Below, piece by piece: positions 25,314 through 34,526 of a stretch of DNA of 64,000 bases. Under the pieces are notes generated by a model that was not told where the DNA came from, did not search any database, and was given only the letters and a program-made list of their open reading frames with translations. The translations under genes and the position numbers were made by a program. The DNA is from Fischerella sp. CENA71 (GTDB taxonomy: Bacteria; Cyanobacteriota; Cyanobacteriia; Cyanobacteriales; Nostocaceae), in the NCBI GenBank assembly GCA_024239075.1, contig JANBVI010000076.1:62001-126000 (forward strand). Direction: 5' to 3'. Every line of letters begins with the position of its first letter. Within the stretch, counting starts at the first letter, position 1.

Positions 25314-25892
25314 ATGTTAAATAAGTTAGACTCCCACTCCTCTTTACCAACCATCCAGGAAATTGCCACAAATTTTCGCCTCATAGGTTGGATGAATTTT
25401 GGTCTACAGCTAGGACTTCTGGTAGTTTCAGGATTAATTGTATTGTTTGCGATCGCTGATCCTAATTTCAATCTTAAGGCTCAAGATCCGATGTCTTGGT
25501 CTGGTCTATTTTGTGCAGTTGTTGGACTTTTGCTCCTTGGGAGCAGTCTTTATTGGGATTGGAAATATACTCGCATTGGCAAAGAGTTAAAGTCAGAAAA
25601 TCCTGCATTACACCCCAAAAAAGCTGATGTTATTCGTCTTTTGTGGCAAGGATTGACTTTAAATGCAGTTGGCATGATATTAACTTTATTTGGTGTTGAG
25701 GCGATTGTTGGTGGGCTTGTAGCGAGATCCCTAACTCAAGTTGAAGGATTGGCGATTTATAACGCTAGTCAATTGATTGAACCACTCGATATGTTTGTCG
25801 TACAAGCAAATATTAATACCATCCTGGCTCAATTTGTCGGTCTCATTTCTTCAGCTTGGCTAATTAGTCGGATTAGCTATCATCACCATTGA
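25314..25892 (+). CDS. DUF3611 family integral membrane protein
   Basis: 192 residues with four predicted membrane segments (about 25-50, 65-85, 115-140, 165-187). The motif IATNFRLIGWMNFGLQLGL and the segment RIGKELKSENPALHPKKADV match DUF3611, a family of cyanobacteria and chloroplasts. Its function is unknown. Thylakoid or envelope location is plausible from the family's distribution. It is a single gene, ATG at 25314. Confidence 0.85.
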   Translation: MLNKLDSHSSLPTIQEIATNFRLIGWMNFGLQLGLLVVSGLIVLFAIADPNFNLKAQDPMSWSGLFCAVVGLLLLGSSLYWDWKYTRIGKELKSENPALHPKKADVIRLLWQGLTLNAVGMILTLFGVEAIVGGLVARSLTQVEGLAIYNASQLIEPLDMFVVQANINTILAQFVGLISSAWLISRISYHHH

Positions 25893-25933
25893 TTGAAGCT
25901 GTAATTGCAGCTTTTTGTATACCTGTAAATTAG
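25889..25933 (+). pseudogene. fragment of a paralogue of the 26070 gene
   Basis: In frame, this stretch encodes LIEAVIAAFCIPVN then stop. It matches LIEAAIAAFYASVNN in the downstream small membrane protein (DNA 26250-26294). The rest of the copy is gone; an inverted-repeat element begins at 25932. It overlaps the last codons of the DUF3611 gene in another frame. Confidence 0.5.
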
Positions 25934-26028
25934 AGCATCCCATGTGATTTATTTGAGTCGTCTTCAGATGACTTGTGCTGTTTGCTAGGAGTTTAAAACC
26001 TTAGCAGTAGAAAAAATAGGGATGCTCT
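25932..26028. mobile_element. MITE-like element with AGAGCATCCC ends
   Basis: Perfect 10-bp terminal inverted repeats, AGAGCATCCC (25932-25941) and GGGATGCTCT (26019-26028), enclose a 97-bp element without coding capacity. A single GGGATGCTCT end also appears near 59987. Confidence 0.6.
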
Positions 26029-26069
26029 CCATAATTGAAAGTAATTAACATCAAATTCTTGCCACACAG

Positions 26070-26375
26070 ATGAATTTAAAGCTGAAAAATCAATATTTGT
26101 TTAAGCTGATCAAAGTTGTATCAACTATTCTGATTACAAGTGCGATCGCTCTAGAATTGGGAAATATTTACGCACTACTGCATAATTTTAAGTTACCAAG
26201 CAGCCTGTATCCGATTTTTTGGATGGAGCGTTTTGCTATAACTGCTCACTTAATTGAAGCCGCGATCGCAGCTTTTTATGCATCTGTAAACAATAAGACA
26301 CCAATCAAATATGGAATTTATACTTTTTTTGTAGGGACAGTTGCTTTACTAGAACTATTTGACAAAGAGGATTGA
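26070..26375 (+). CDS. small hypothetical membrane protein
   Basis: 101 residues with three hydrophobic segments (about 12-36, 47-72, 80-95). Not recognised. ALELGNIYALLHN and AHLIEAAIAAFYASV are distinctive. A degraded copy of the second segment lies at 25889-25933. There is no strong Shine-Dalgarno sequence. Probably an inner-membrane protein of unknown function. Confidence 0.6.
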   Translation: MNLKLKNQYLFKLIKVVSTILITSAIALELGNIYALLHNFKLPSSLYPIFWMERFAITAHLIEAAIAAFYASVNNKTPIKYGIYTFFVGTVALLELFDKED

Positions 26376-26583
26376 CAATCAGGGAGTTTACTGTACTACC
26401 CAAGATATTGAATGCGAAGCAAAAATCATCGACCACCTCCGCAGTTGCAATTTTTTATTCAGACCTTCCCTAAGTATGACTATTAATCTTTCCTTCTGAC
26501 AGATGAACTGGCTAAGTCAAACCACTATTATATTTGGTGAATCAGGGAAATTCTTGCTTGGGTAGTTGGGAGAGTACTAGGTT

Positions 26584-27429
26584 ATGCGCTGGGAATTTGG
26601 TCGTAGAAGTACCAATGTTGAAGATAGACGTGGAAGTCGGGTTTCTGCGCCTGTAGTGGGGGGTGGTATTGGGGCTGTGGTTTTGGCGGTGATTGTTGCT
26701 TTATTGGGAGGCGACCCCAGTATCATATTTGATCAAACACAAACACCGAGCGATCGCTCTCCTCAAACGCAACGTCCTGCAACGGAAGATCAGGCGGCTG
26801 ATTTTGTTTCGGTTGTTCTAGGTGATACAGAAGATACCTGGAGTAATCTGTTTCAGCAAAGTGGAAAGACCTATGTAGAACCGAAGTTAGTGCTTTTTTC
26901 AGATGCAGTCAAATCTGCTTGTGGTTTGGCGCGATCGGCAGTTGGCCCCTTCTATTGTCCCGCCGATCAAAAACTCTACATTGATCTCAGTTTTTATCAA
27001 GATTTAAAAAATAAATATCAAGCACCAGGTGATTTTGCTCAAGCCTATGTAATTGCTCACGAAGTCGGACATCACGTCCAGAATCTCATGGGAATTTCCA
27101 ATCGCGTCAGTAGATTGCAGCGTCAAACTAATGAAGTAGAAGCCAATCAACTTTCAGTGCGACAGGAATTACAAGCCGACTGTTTTGCTGGCGTTTGGGC
27201 GTACCATGCTAATCAATCGCGCCAAATTCTTGAAGCAGGCGACGTTGAAGAAGCACTCAACGCTGCTAGCGCCATCGGAGACGATCGCTTGCAAAGTCAG
27301 TCAAAAGGATATGTCGTTCCAGAGTCTTTTACTCACGGTAGTTCAGCCCAGAGAGTACGATGGTTCAAGCGGGGGATTCAAACAGGTAATCCAGCACAAT
27401 GTAATACTTTTGCAGTCGCAAATCCTTAG
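26584..27429 (+). CDS. YpfJ-type neutral zinc metallopeptidase
   Basis: 281 residues. One membrane helix (about 22-42, rich in Gly/Val) anchors the protein. The catalytic domain has AHEVGHHVQNLMG (HEVGHH, 159-164) and the downstream acidic site RQELQADCFAGVWA. Conserved CGLARSAVGPFYCPADQKLY supports PF04228. Zn2+-dependent peptidases of this family act in the periplasm or at the membrane. Substrates are unknown. It stands alone. Confidence 0.9.
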   Translation: MRWEFGRRSTNVEDRRGSRVSAPVVGGGIGAVVLAVIVALLGGDPSIIFDQTQTPSDRSPQTQRPATEDQAADFVSVVLGDTEDTWSNLFQQSGKTYVEPKLVLFSDAVKSACGLARSAVGPFYCPADQKLYIDLSFYQDLKNKYQAPGDFAQAYVIAHEVGHHVQNLMGISNRVSRLQRQTNEVEANQLSVRQELQADCFAGVWAYHANQSRQILEAGDVEEALNAASAIGDDRLQSQSKGYVVPESFTHGSSAQRVRWFKRGIQTGNPAQCNTFAVANP

Positions 27430-27533
27430 AATTTAATCGAAGAAGACGCAGTGATGCGGTGAGTGGGAGACCCAAAGAAATTATCAAGATATCTCTCCGT
27501 GTCCTCATGTCCCCGTGTTCCCGCATTCTCCTC

Positions 27534-27640
27534 GTGATTAGGCGAAACTTTTAGCGATCGCACTCCAAAAGTTCTTGTCATCAGGCAGTAGTAGAGTTAC
27601 TTTTTTTTGATAGTCATAATTTAAACATTCGCCTAATCAC
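27534..27640. mobile_element. 107-bp MITE-like element with 13-bp terminal inverted repeats
   Basis: GTGATTAGGCGAA (27534-27546) and TTCGCCTAATCAC (27628-27640) are perfect complements. The interior has no reading frame. It ends 8 bp before the ATG of the SLH protein gene. Confidence 0.7.
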
Positions 27641-27648
27641 AAGAATCG

Positions 27649-29748
27649 ATGGTCAGCTCTACCCTGATTGCTACAATCTATGTCAACCCCATGACGGGGA
27701 ATGATGCCAATGCTGGGTCACGCTTAGTTCCATATAAAACCCTTACCCGTGCTTTAAAAGCAGCCAAAACTGCAATGATTATTCAGCTTGCACCGGGTAA
27801 TTACAGTAGTGCTAATGGTGAGATTTTTCCTCTGATTGTCCCAGCTGGGGTGATGGTGGTGGGTAACGAAGCCACAAAAGGTCAAGCTATCGTGATTTCT
27901 GGAAGTGGAGAGTATCAAAGCGAAAGTTTTGGCCTACAAAACATCACACTGCTATTACTGGATAATGCCAGTCTCATGGGTGTGACTGTAACTAACTCAA
28001 TCACCAAGGGTACTGGTATCTGGATTGAATCTACAGCACCAACTTTAGCTAATAATAGTTTGATTAAGTGTGGGCGAGAAGGCGTATTTGTTAGTGGTAC
28101 GGCTAAACCAGCCATTCTCGATAATATATTTGCCGAAAATGGTGCTTCTGGGCTGGTAATGGCACGTAATAGTAAAGGAGAAGTGCTGCGGAATGTTGTG
28201 CAAAAAAATGCCATTGGTATCGCTATCAGTGATTTTGCTGCTCCCCTGATTGCAAATAACAAACTATCAGAAAATCAGACTGCGATCGCTCTATCTCGTG
28301 ATGCACGACCAGTACTACGCCAGAATGTCATCGAAAAAAGTTCCCAAGGTGGTTTGTTAGTAAATGGTAACGCGATCCCTGATTTGGGTAGCACACAAGA
28401 TCCTGCCGGTAATATATTTCGCGACAATTCTGGCTTTGATGTGCAAAATGCCACATCAGCAAAATTAGTTTCGGCTGGAAACCTGTTAAATCCTGTGGGG
28501 ATCAAGGGGTTGGTAGAGCTGAGTGCAACTGTTGAAGACACTGCCAAACCAACATCTGTGAACACGAGTTTTGCTGATATGTCGGGGCATTGGGCAGTTG
28601 CTTTTGTAGAAGTTTTACTAAATAAAGGCTTAATTAGTGGCTTTGGTGATGGTACGTTTAAGCCAGAAGCCCCAATCACCCGCGCTCAGTATGCTGCTGT
28701 GATTGCTAAAACTTTTGAACTACCTCTAAAAAATAAATACAGTAAATTTACTGATATTAAACCAGATTTTTGGGCAGCCGCAGCCATTGATCGCGCTGCT
28801 AGTATGGGTTTTATAAGCGGATTCCCGGATAATACATTTCGACCAGGACAAAACTTAACAAAAATTCAAGCCATCGTATCGATAGTAAATGGGTTACAAC
28901 TAAGTGGTGGTAATCCAAATGTGTTAACCGTGTATCGCGATCGCGCTCAAATACCCAGTTATGCCACTGAAGCTGTGGCCATTGCTACCCAGAAACTTCT
29001 AGTGGTAAACTATCCGCAAACGGAAATACTCGACCCTTTGCGAGACATCACTCGCGCTGAGGTAGTAGCGTTAATTTATCAAGCATTGGTGACTAGCGGT
29101 AAGCAAAAACCAATTATTTCTCCTTACATTGTCAATCCAGATGTTGATATTCCCTCATTTACCGATCTTAAGGGACACTGGGCAGAAGGATTTATTCGGG
29201 CATTAGTGAGTATGAATTTAACCCGTGGTTTTGCTGATGGTAGCTACCAACCAAATCAACCAATGACTCGCGCTCAGTATGCTGCTCTAGTCACAGCTGC
29301 TTTTAATCCCACTGCTAAACGTTCCGCACCAGAGTTTACCGACGTACCCAAGAATTTTTGGGCATACAAAGCCATTCAACAAGCAGCACAGGGTGGGTTT
29401 GTGGGTGGTTTTAATGATCGTACCTTCCGCCCCCAGCAAAATGTGCAACGATTACAGGTGATTGTTTCCTTGGTCAACGGACTTAGTTTACCAGCAGCTA
29501 ATGCTGATGTATTATCTGGGTTTAGCGATCGCAATAGCATTCCCGATTATGCTCGTACCGCAGTCGCAACCGCAACGTTGCAAAAAATCATCGTCAATTA
29601 CCCAGATACTAAACAAATTGCACCAACAAAAGAAGCAACACGAGCAGAAGTAGCAGCTTTTGTTTACCAAGCATTAGTTGCGATCGGGCGATCTCCAAAT
29701 ATTAATTCACCATATATTGTTTCTCCTTTTGCAGTGGGGAAAGAGTAG
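27649..29748 (+). CDS. DUF1565 beta-helix protein with six SLH repeats
   Basis: 699 residues. Residues about 8-285 are a DUF1565/right-handed parallel beta-helix domain (IYVNPMTGNDANAGS, LAPGNYSS, then repeated 'N-N-x-I' rungs). From residue 307, six S-layer-homology repeats come as two sets of three: FADMSGHW, FTDIKPDFW, YRDRAQIPSY, then FTDLKGHW, FTDVPKNFW, FSDRNSIPDY, each with a TRAQYAA-like or TRAEVVA-like helix. SLH repeats bind cell-wall polymer, so a surface role is expected. No signal peptide precedes the beta-helix, unlike its relative at 32601-34526. A MITE ends 8 bp before the ATG, so the original 5' end may be lost or altered. Confidence 0.85.
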   Translation: MVSSTLIATIYVNPMTGNDANAGSRLVPYKTLTRALKAAKTAMIIQLAPGNYSSANGEIFPLIVPAGVMVVGNEATKGQAIVISGSGEYQSESFGLQNITLLLLDNASLMGVTVTNSITKGTGIWIESTAPTLANNSLIKCGREGVFVSGTAKPAILDNIFAENGASGLVMARNSKGEVLRNVVQKNAIGIAISDFAAPLIANNKLSENQTAIALSRDARPVLRQNVIEKSSQGGLLVNGNAIPDLGSTQDPAGNIFRDNSGFDVQNATSAKLVSAGNLLNPVGIKGLVELSATVEDTAKPTSVNTSFADMSGHWAVAFVEVLLNKGLISGFGDGTFKPEAPITRAQYAAVIAKTFELPLKNKYSKFTDIKPDFWAAAAIDRAASMGFISGFPDNTFRPGQNLTKIQAIVSIVNGLQLSGGNPNVLTVYRDRAQIPSYATEAVAIATQKLLVVNYPQTEILDPLRDITRAEVVALIYQALVTSGKQKPIISPYIVNPDVDIPSFTDLKGHWAEGFIRALVSMNLTRGFADGSYQPNQPMTRAQYAALVTAAFNPTAKRSAPEFTDVPKNFWAYKAIQQAAQGGFVGGFNDRTFRPQQNVQRLQVIVSLVNGLSLPAANADVLSGFSDRNSIPDYARTAVATATLQKIIVNYPDTKQIAPTKEATRAEVAAFVYQALVAIGRSPNINSPYIVSPFAVGKE

Positions 29749-29804
29749 AATGAAAGACACTCTTTTATCATTGAATACTCCCCCTTATCTACAAAGGGAA
29801 CCCC

Positions 29805-29872
29805 ATTTTTCCCAATTCCCGATTCCCAATCCCTGATCCCCGACCCCCGACCCCCGATCCCCTAACAGTCTT
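29805..29872. repeat. degenerate CCCGATC/CCCAATT heptamer STRR
   Basis: Runs of CCCCGACCCCCGACCCCCGA type between the SLH gene and the next gene. Confidence 0.7.
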
Positions 29873-29929
29873 CACAACAAATAAGCTTAATTAAAACTAT
29901 CTAAAAAACAGTAGCAAAAAGCTAGCCAT

Positions 29930-30754
29930 ATGCAACAGGAGCAAGATTTAGCCCTATTGCCTCAAAGTGAAATTACACCTTTTACACCAAGTTTGGGAAC
30001 ATCTGCCGACTTGGCAATAACCTTATTGATTCACTATAGTTTTGATCTCAGTGGTTATCAGGCCAATGAACTAGTTCATCGTTGGCAACAGCAATTCTCT
30101 GATAGTTGGTTACATATGGCAGTGATTGAAGCACTGTATCAGGGGCGTTATAAAGCGATATCAGTACAGCAAATATTAACACTTTGGCAGCGACGGGGGC
30201 AGGCTGTCTTTCATTTCAATATGGAATTTGAGCGTCTAATTTGCAGCAAATTCCCCGAAACCTTGACTTCAGTACCAACATGGTTTCAATTTTCTGCTTA
30301 TCACAATCCTCGTCCCGATCAAGTGAAACAGGAAAACGTGGAGACATGGGGACAAGGAGAACACGGGGACAAGGGGATGCGGGGACAAGGAGGACACGGG
30401 GACGGGGACACGGGGATACAGGGACAAGGAGGACACGGAGACACGGGGATGCGGGGACAAGGAGGACACGGGGACACGGGGATACAGGGACATGGGGAGA
30501 CGGAGAGATATCTTGATAATATCTCCACATCTCCCACTCACCGCGTCACCGCGTCTTCTTCCCTTCCGGCCACCCTTACTCCCAAACCACAACACAAGCT
30601 GCTTCCAACTGCTATCAATCATTCTCCGATTGAGCAATTTACTCCGCAAACCAGCGATCGCTCTCAGTCATTTACCTCAAAACTGAAAGCAATGTCTAAT
30701 GACAAACTACTAAGCGTTTATGCTCAAGAAACAATAAATAGTGACATACCTTAA
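29930..30754 (+). CDS. hypothetical protein carrying an expanded Gly-rich minisatellite
   Basis: 274 residues. Residues 1-125 form a soluble helical domain (LAITLLIHYSFDLSGYQANE, ALYQGRYKAISVQQILTLWQ) that I cannot name. Residues about 138-192 are repetitive, based on an 11-residue unit GGHGDTG[MI][RQ]GQ. The DNA there (30340-30505) is made of GGGGACA/GGACACG-type units like the heptamer repeats in intergenic space. The C-terminal 80 residues are low complexity and end with KLKAMSNDKLLSVYAQE. The repeat has entered the coding region without breaking the frame. Confidence 0.65.
   Translation: MQQEQDLALLPQSEITPFTPSLGTSADLAITLLIHYSFDLSGYQANELVHRWQQQFSDSWLHMAVIEALYQGRYKAISVQQILTLWQRRGQAVFHFNMEFERLICSKFPETLTSVPTWFQFSAYHNPRPDQVKQENVETWGQGEHGDKGMRGQGGHGDGDTGIQGQGGHGDTGMRGQGGHGDTGIQGHGETERYLDNISTSPTHRVTASSSLPATLTPKPQHKLLPTAINHSPIEQFTPQTSDRSQSFTSKLKAMSNDKLLSVYAQETINSDIP
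30340..30505. repeat. in-gene GGGGACA-type minisatellite, 33-bp unit
   Basis: Imperfect copies of an approximately 33-bp unit, each built from shorter GGGACAAGG and GGACACGGG pieces, lie inside the 29930-30754 gene. Because 33 is a multiple of three, unit gain or loss keeps the frame. Confidence 0.8.
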
Positions 30755-30964
30755 AAATAAAAAAAATAATCAATGCGATCGCGTTCTATGATTTTGAATT
30801 TTAGACTTCGTCGTGAGCGCTACTTCGCCAAGGCTCAGTACAAGTCAGTCGAACGATTTTAGATTGTGAAATATCTTACTTAGTAATAATTAACTCTTGA
30901 ATATAACAGGGGCGACATAAAAACACCCTGGTTGAAGTCGCCCTTCAAACAAAGTTAAAGGTAG

Positions 30965-32197
30965 TTATAGATCAACCATTAAACCGTGAATACGCTGATA
31001 CTCACGTATCATAACGGCATTTTTTAACTCTATTTGAGAAAGAACAGAGTCAGGAAACTCTCCCAATGCATAACGAGGCTGGTACCAACTTTGACTTTCA
31101 AAGTAACTCTGTAGTTTTTGCTCTTTAAAACGACGACCATGACGGGCATAGATTTCATTACGCATCAGCGTTAATTCCTTCCCATTACGACCCTTCAGGT
31201 CTGCCGAAGTGAGTAATCGCTCTTGGAATAAAGGCTTTGATGTTGCAGCCAAAACTTGAGATTGAGGTAGTGGCGGTTCAGTTTGATTTTGATTGGCCTG
31301 ATTCTTAGCTAGTTGTGAATTAGCCTTTGATTTAATCAGTTTAGGAAGAGATTTAGACAGTGGAGACTCAATTTGATTCAAACTAGACTTTTTCGCAGGT
31401 TGCGAAGTCACCTGTGATTCTTTCTCCTCAGATGGCTCAAGTGCTGTAAAGCTTGACTCTGGGAATTCGATTTCAGGTTTACTGATGTTTATTTTTTCTA
31501 AAGCATTGGTGCTGTATGCAGAAATATTACTAGCATATTTCTGTACTGATTTATTCTGCTTAGTGTTTGCTGAGGCAAATTGATCTGATATTACAGACCA
31601 ACAGGAAACTCCTCCAACAGCAAATCCGCCAGCAAACATCATCGAAGCTAGCCCTACCTTAGAACTTAGGCCTACATTTGATGACCGACTGGGCATTTTT
31701 GTTTGTAGCCTGGAGTGTGGTGAAGATGTCCGAGACTCTCGAGTGTAGTGGTCAATCTCATCCAGATTTTCATCATCCAGAAATATATAAGAAATCGTAT
31801 CCAGCAACTTCTCCTGCTTCACAGGTTTATAGGCTGAGTTTTCTTGGGTAGATTCTGTTGTTGACTCAGTAGGTTCGTAAAGAGGATAGCGTTGAATTGG
31901 ATATATTGGTAGATCAGCAGATTTACCACAGGAGTTTGGTTTGATAAAGTCTGCTCTTGGTACAACAACTCTCTGAATCAAAGTAGTTTGCTGGAAAATT
32001 TCTTGTTGTTGTTTGTCTGACTCAGGTTTTTTTGAATCTGTTTGAGTTTCTACACACTGGAGATCAATGATCGTGGGATCATTATCTGTGACATTTAAGG
32101 AAAGTAGATTAGGGATGCCGAACAATTCCTCCTGTTGTGTATCATCAGGTTCGTAGCAGTTCGTTTCGTTGAAAGTGGTCCTTTTGCAAGTATCCAT
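30965..32197 (-). CDS. YARHG-domain membrane protein
   Basis: 410 residues. The first 170 are acidic and low complexity. A single membrane segment (about 178-200, VGLASMMFAGGFAVGGVSCW) follows, then a Ser/Lys/Gln-rich linker. The C-terminal 80 residues hold the YARHG domain: LMRNEIYARHGRRFKEQKL, then YFESQSWYQPRY. YARHG domains are extracytoplasmic and of unknown function. The layout implies a single-pass protein with the YARHG domain outside. It converges with the minisatellite gene. Confidence 0.8.
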   Translation of the reverse strand: MDTCKRTTFNETNCYEPDDTQQEELFGIPNLLSLNVTDNDPTIIDLQCVETQTDSKKPESDKQQQEIFQQTTLIQRVVVPRADFIKPNSCGKSADLPIYPIQRYPLYEPTESTTESTQENSAYKPVKQEKLLDTISYIFLDDENLDEIDHYTRESRTSSPHSRLQTKMPSRSSNVGLSSKVGLASMMFAGGFAVGGVSCWSVISDQFASANTKQNKSVQKYASNISAYSTNALEKINISKPEIEFPESSFTALEPSEEKESQVTSQPAKKSSLNQIESPLSKSLPKLIKSKANSQLAKNQANQNQTEPPLPQSQVLAATSKPLFQERLLTSADLKGRNGKELTLMRNEIYARHGRRFKEQKLQSYFESQSWYQPRYALGEFPDSVLSQIELKNAVMIREYQRIHGLMVDL

Positions 32198-32600
32198 GTT
32201 GATGTTGAGAGTCTAGGTGGTTGTCTATGCTGCAAGTGCAAGAGGTGTTTGTGGAAGGATTTCCACACTAGTGTTTCTCACTAAAAGTACTAGGAAAAAG
32301 ATGTTACTGTTATGGTTTTTACGATGAAGTTTTTCTATCTTCTCAATCTACTGTGGAATTATGCAACTGTTTGACAATCAATTTTGACACAATTTTCTAT
32401 ACTCGCTTGAAAATAACAACCGTGAGGAGATAGTAAAAAGGACGTATTAGTAGGGGTAAAGAAGTAATTGTTAAATTTTTCTTAAAGAAATTAATGTCTT
32501 AAAAGTAGGGATCGGGGAGCGAGAATCGGGTACAAGGAGGACATATCAATTTAAAATTCAAAATTCAAAATTAAGAACTTGTTGCCCGATGCCCGATGCC
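32198..32600. other. intergenic region upstream of the YARHG gene
   Basis: The first 300 bp are AT-rich with no gene seen and should hold the YARHG promoter. The last 95 bp (32508-32598) hold degenerate heptamers (GGGATCG, AAAATTC, GCCCGAT). Confidence 0.5.
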
Positions 32601-34526
32601 CTAGTATCCAATTGGCTCAATCACAGTCTTCAAACCATTATTGTTAAGAATAGCTAACATTTGCTCGGCATTGTACCGATTGCTAAATACTCCTGCTTGC
32701 ATAACTGCTTTACCTTCCCAGAAAGTGGGAAAGGAACCAGGGGCTAGAAATCTGACTAATTCTTGATCTCTTTGAGTTTGTACTTCTGCTATTACCCGGT
32801 AGCGCGTGCCTAGTGAACCGCCAGCATAGGCTGTAGTTGAAGAATTTTTGGATACTGGTAGTTGATTTTTAACAGGAACATTATTGCTAGGAATAGCTAC
32901 AGGTTGCACCACTGGTAATGATGGGATTTGATTTGTTGTTGTTTTGACTAATGTGGGTGTGATTGGATTAGGTGGAGATTGGGGTTGAGGTGCAACAAAT
33001 TCGACTGTATTGGGTGCTACCTGTACATAATTTATTTGTGGTGTACTTGCTTGTTGCCAACCTGTAGTTGTTTGTTTAACTGCCAAGCTGCTAGGAATAG
33101 GAAATCCCGCAGTGTTTCTTGAAGTTGGTGATTTTGGTTGGTTAGGAGTTATAACTACTCTAGAAGTAGGTGTTTGTATGGGTTGCTTTGGCTTGGTAAC
33201 AGTGCTAGCAACTTTAGAAGTAGAATTGGCAGCTGGTTGTAGTGGTAGTAATTGTCTGTTTAATGGTTTGGAAGCCCTAGTAACAGAAGAAGATACAACA
33301 GGCGGGGGAGAAGATAGTGACGGCTGAGAAGATTGGAGAACGGGAAGAGGGGGTAATTTTGGTGTGGAAGTAGCTGTAGTGGTTATGGTGTTAGTAGAGA
33401 CACTGGGAGCAGAAAAGGTGATTTCCTGATTTACTGGTGTTTTCTGGGTGCTATTTGTGGTACTGGGAGGGGATGGTAAATTTTGAGCGATCGCATCTGT
33501 TGTACCACTTGTGTTGACATCACCAGCAATGCGATCGCTAGCAAGAATATTCCCATAGGCAGTAATCATCTGCTTACTAGCACTAGCATTGATATCATAA
33601 CGACCATTGTTGCGAAACTGATTACCACCGGCTTCGGAAGTGTTACCTAAATCTGGTTGTGCTTGGGCTAATATCACCAACCCATCCTCTTGATTACCCT
33701 CAATCACGTTATTTCGCAAAATAGGTCGAGAAGAAGCTTGCACAATGATTCCACTTCTATTGTTGATAATGCGATTACCTACTACCAGAGGATGAGCTTT
33801 TTGGGCAATGTTGATACCAAAGCCTGTTTCTTGAAATACATTCTCTCGTATTTCTGCACCAGAGGTGTCAGTCACCGTAATCCCGTTAGCACTATTGCGC
33901 TCAAAGAAATTGTTGCGGATGATTGGTGCAGTGTTGCCAGTTACAGTAATTCCATCTTGAGTATTACCAACAAATGTATTATCTGCAACGGTAAGATTGT
34001 TAGACTCAATCCATAAACCGTAACCACGTGGATTGGAGTTTGTCACCGTTATCCCTATTAGTTTTGCTCCTTTGGCACTGACAACAGCAACATTTTTACT
34101 ACCAAAACTCCGACTTAGGTAATCACCACCTCCACTGATGATTATGTCACGGCCTTTGCTACTACCATCTCCTTGAATGGTAATACCAGATTTGAGTATC
34201 AATGGAAACGATTCTCCTATCTTGGTACTGTAAGTTCCCCTAGCAAGCATAATCACAGTATTGGGGTTGGCAACTCGCAAAGCTTGGGTAATAGTTTTCA
34301 AAGGACTACTTTCATCCCCAGTTCCCTGCTTGTCATTTCCGACACTTGGGTTGACAAATAACACATTTACCTGAGAGATTGTTCTCTCAGTATGGTGTAT
34401 CTGCTTTTGTGGTGGAGATGTCTGAGCAATGGCGGTATCAAAGTAGCAGCTAATCAGCATCAGACTTGCAACTCCAATACCAGCAGCGTTCAAAAACAAA
34501 CGCACCGAATGATAACTAAAAAGCAT
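32601..34526 (-). CDS. secreted DUF1565 beta-helix protein with SPOR-like C-terminus
   Basis: I place the start at the ATG at 34526, because the sequence from there (MLFSYHSVRLF, then AGIGVASLMLISCYFDTAIA) is a signal peptide. The frame is open 42 codons further, to 34652. The mature protein has a DUF1565/beta-helix domain (VNVLFVNPSVGNDKQGTG, then LARGTYSTKIGESFPLIL and ENVFQETGFGINIA). A Pro/Thr/Ser-rich stretch of about 220 residues follows. The end, MQAGVFSNRYNAEQMLAI and LNNNGLKTVIEPI, resembles a SPOR peptidoglycan-binding domain. It is related in its front domain to the SLH protein at 27649. Cell-wall association is likely, function unknown. Confidence 0.8.
   Translation of the reverse strand: MLFSYHSVRLFLNAAGIGVASLMLISCYFDTAIAQTSPPQKQIHHTERTISQVNVLFVNPSVGNDKQGTGDESSPLKTITQALRVANPNTVIMLARGTYSTKIGESFPLILKSGITIQGDGSSKGRDIIISGGGDYLSRSFGSKNVAVVSAKGAKLIGITVTNSNPRGYGLWIESNNLTVADNTFVGNTQDGITVTGNTAPIIRNNFFERNSANGITVTDTSGAEIRENVFQETGFGINIAQKAHPLVVGNRIINNRSGIIVQASSRPILRNNVIEGNQEDGLVILAQAQPDLGNTSEAGGNQFRNNGRYDINASASKQMITAYGNILASDRIAGDVNTSGTTDAIAQNLPSPPSTTNSTQKTPVNQEITFSAPSVSTNTITTTATSTPKLPPLPVLQSSQPSLSSPPPVVSSSVTRASKPLNRQLLPLQPAANSTSKVASTVTKPKQPIQTPTSRVVITPNQPKSPTSRNTAGFPIPSSLAVKQTTTGWQQASTPQINYVQVAPNTVEFVAPQPQSPPNPITPTLVKTTTNQIPSLPVVQPVAIPSNNVPVKNQLPVSKNSSTTAYAGGSLGTRYRVIAEVQTQRDQELVRFLAPGSFPTFWEGKAVMQAGVFSNRYNAEQMLAILNNNGLKTVIEPIGY

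Noticed and set aside
30216-30649. Pro/Cys-rich frames opposite the minisatellite
   Set aside because: They are shadows of the GGGGACA repeat on the other strand. The plus-strand gene has a non-repetitive conserved-looking front domain.
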